A stretch of 64,000 nucleotides of DNA, from positions 1 to 64,000 of the forward strand of contig JAWPHD010011501.1 in the NCBI GenBank assembly GCA_037043455.1. The letters are read 5' to 3'. The notes below the pieces were generated by a model that saw only the letters and a list, made by a program, of their open reading frames with translations, had not been told where the DNA came from and made no database searches. Within the stretch, counting starts at the first letter, position 1; each line of letters begins with the position of its first letter. Shown here piece by piece: positions 62,545 through 64,000 of this stretch. The position numbers and the translations under genes were made by a program. This stretch comes from Cyrtodaria siliqua (taxonomy: Eukaryota; Mollusca; Bivalvia; Adapedonta; Hiatellidae).

Positions 62545-63090
62545 AGAAACCTTAGGTCAAGACTACATAGATGTCAAAGGAGGCCTAAGGTAGGCCTACA
62601 TATATGTCAAAGGCGGCCTAAGGTAGGCCTACAGAACCAACAAAGATGTTAAAGAAAACCTAAGGTCAGGCCTACATAGATGTCACAGGAGACCTAAGGT
62701 AGGTCTACAGTACCAACATAGATGTCGAAGGAAACCTAAGGTTAGGCCTACATAGATCTCACAGGAGACCTACGGTAGGCCTACAGTACCAACACAGATG
62801 TCGAAGGAAACCTAAGGTCGGGCCTACATAGATGTCACAGGAGACCTAAGGTAGGCCTACAGTACCAACATAGATGTCGAAGGAAACCTAAGGTCAGGCC
62901 TACATAGATCTCACAGGAGACCTACGGTAGGCCTACAGTACCAACACAGATGTCGAAGGAAACCTAAGGTCGGGCCTACATAGATGTCACAGGAGACCTA
63001 AGGTAGGCCTACAGTACCAACATAGATGTCAAAGGAAACCTAAGGTCGAGCCTACATAGATGTCACAGGAGACCTAAGGTAGGCCAACAG
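62545..63090. repeat. ~76-bp tandem array related to the 34-bp unit
   Basis: Units of about 76 bp: ACATAGATGTCACAGGAGAC, CTAAGGTAGGCCTACAGTAC, CAACATAGATGTCGAAGGAA, ACCTAAGGTCGGGCCT. Each is a dimer of two 34-42-bp halves sharing AGGAAACCT..AGGCCTACAT with the array at 62031. Confidence 0.92.
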
Positions 63091-63200
63091 TTCCAATATA
63101 TATACACAGGAAAAAGATCTAGGCATAAAGTTTGTATGTTTTACATGAATAAAATTAAAACTTATATAGGTTGTTAAAACGTTTTCTACAATACATACAC

Positions 63201-63500
63201 CCAAACAAAACAAAAAGGGTCTGTTTCTGGTCTTTCCCCCTAAAAAATAGGGTAGATAGGTAGGAAAACCTTCTATTTTTTTTAGAATTGATCCTTATTA
63301 TACTAAATTTAAATCAAGAACATCAACATCATGTTTTCTTGAACATAGTATATAATATGAGTGTTCCACAACACTTAATGCCTTAAAAAACGAAAAATAA
63401 ATAATTAATCATTTCTTTTTTGCGCCCTAACACATTTAGGGTCGGGGCCTTAAATATAGGGTCGGTCGGAGGACCAGTAACAAACCTATTTTGTTTTTGG
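63201..63500. mobile_element. MITE interrupting the 76-bp array
   Basis: Left CCAAACAAAACAAAAAGGGT then TGTTTCTGGTC, and right (reverse complement) CCAAAAACAAAATAGG then TTTGTTACTGGTC, are inverted repeats of about 35 bp. Inner AGGGTAGATAGG and AGGGTCGGTCGG blocks are related. About 300 bp, non-coding. Confidence 0.72.
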
Positions 63501-63527
63501 CCTTATAAATTACTTTATGTATTTTAT

Positions 63528-63715
63528 GCATAATAATTTCATATGAAATACATATGTATACATTTCATATGTGGCACAGGTGTATTATATGTGGTACATA
63601 TGCGACACATATGTATCATTTACATCTGTGGCACATATGTAAATAAGATGATTTATATATGAAGGAAACATGCAAATAATAAGAAAGTAACACATATGTG
63701 GCACATGTCACAACA
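63528..63715. repeat. CATATG-rich short repeat
   Basis: Irregular repeats of ACATATGTGGCACA and relatives between the MITE and the resumed 76-bp array. Confidence 0.6.
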
Positions 63716-63730
63716 TTTTTCCTTTGTTAT

Positions 63731-64000
63731 AGATGTCAAAGGAAACCTAAGGTAGGCCTACAGTACTAACATAGATGTCGAAGAAAACCTAATGTCAGGC
63801 CTCTATAGATGCCAAAGGTAACCTAAGGTCAGGCCTACATAGATGTCACAGGAGACCTAAGGTAGGCCTACAGTATCAACACAGATGTCAAAGTAGGCCT
63901 ACAGTACCAGATGTCAAAGGAAACCTATGGTAGACCTACAGTATCAACATAGATGTCAAAGGAAACCTTAGGTCAGACCTCTATAGATGCCAAAGGTAGG
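63731..64000. repeat. Resumed 76-bp array, cut by the window edge
   Basis: The same AGGAAACCTAAGGTAGGCCTACAGTA..AACATAGATGTC units as 62545-63090, with more variation; it continues beyond the window. Confidence 0.9.

Overview
The window is animal genomic DNA: AT-rich, with long introns and packed with tandem repeats and short non-autonomous transposons. The repeat types suggest a lophotrochozoan, most likely a bivalve mollusc: a SINE ending in the 'GCCATATGACC..GGTGCGAC' block of Meta-SINEs, tandem arrays ending in a GACGGACG tract and hairpin, and MITEs with AAAGGGACAC ends. That is inference; no species can be named.

Only one protein-coding gene can be supported. It lies on the minus strand at 25353-34680 and is the ZEB/Zfh-1 zinc-finger E-box-binding homeobox repressor. 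Five exons join in a single open frame: 34680-34471, 33993-33763, 33213-30377, 26495-26303 and 25594-25353. All junctions have GT/AG sites and matching phases, and they encode 1237 residues up to the stop. The first exon in the window starts in phase 1, so the initiating exon lies further upstream: either unrecognised in the 29 kb to the right, or beyond base 64000. The product has an acidic N terminus, a conserved DTAVIYPE motif, five N-terminal zinc fingers, a Ser/Pro-rich linker, a central C2HC finger, a complete homeodomain, a PLDLS CtBP-docking motif and three C-terminal zinc fingers. The fifth finger carries arginine in place of its second cysteine.

Layout. 1-6842: 22-bp satellite. 8089-14900: two elements related to one another, one with a 320-bp tandem array and one older and invaded by SINEs, followed by a separate 130-bp tandem array. 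15000-23340: mostly unremarkable sequence with a piggyBac-like MITE, other MITEs, minisatellites and a cluster of the heptamer TTGGCAC. 23343-25352: probable 3'UTR. 25353-34680: the ZEB gene. 34681-64000: probably its long first intron and upstream DNA. It has clusters of CACCTG E-boxes (the sequence ZEB and Snail proteins bind), a TATA/CCAAT promoter candidate near 52250, an almost perfect 149-bp palindrome at 39991, several MITEs, a 3-kb 31-bp minisatellite ending in a 112-base C tract, and 34/76-bp arrays that run off the right edge.

No rRNA gene, intact tRNA gene, CRISPR array or second protein-coding gene was found. Short open frames elsewhere are within repeats or lack family signatures. 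Coordinates and matches were read by eye; no alignment or database search was run.
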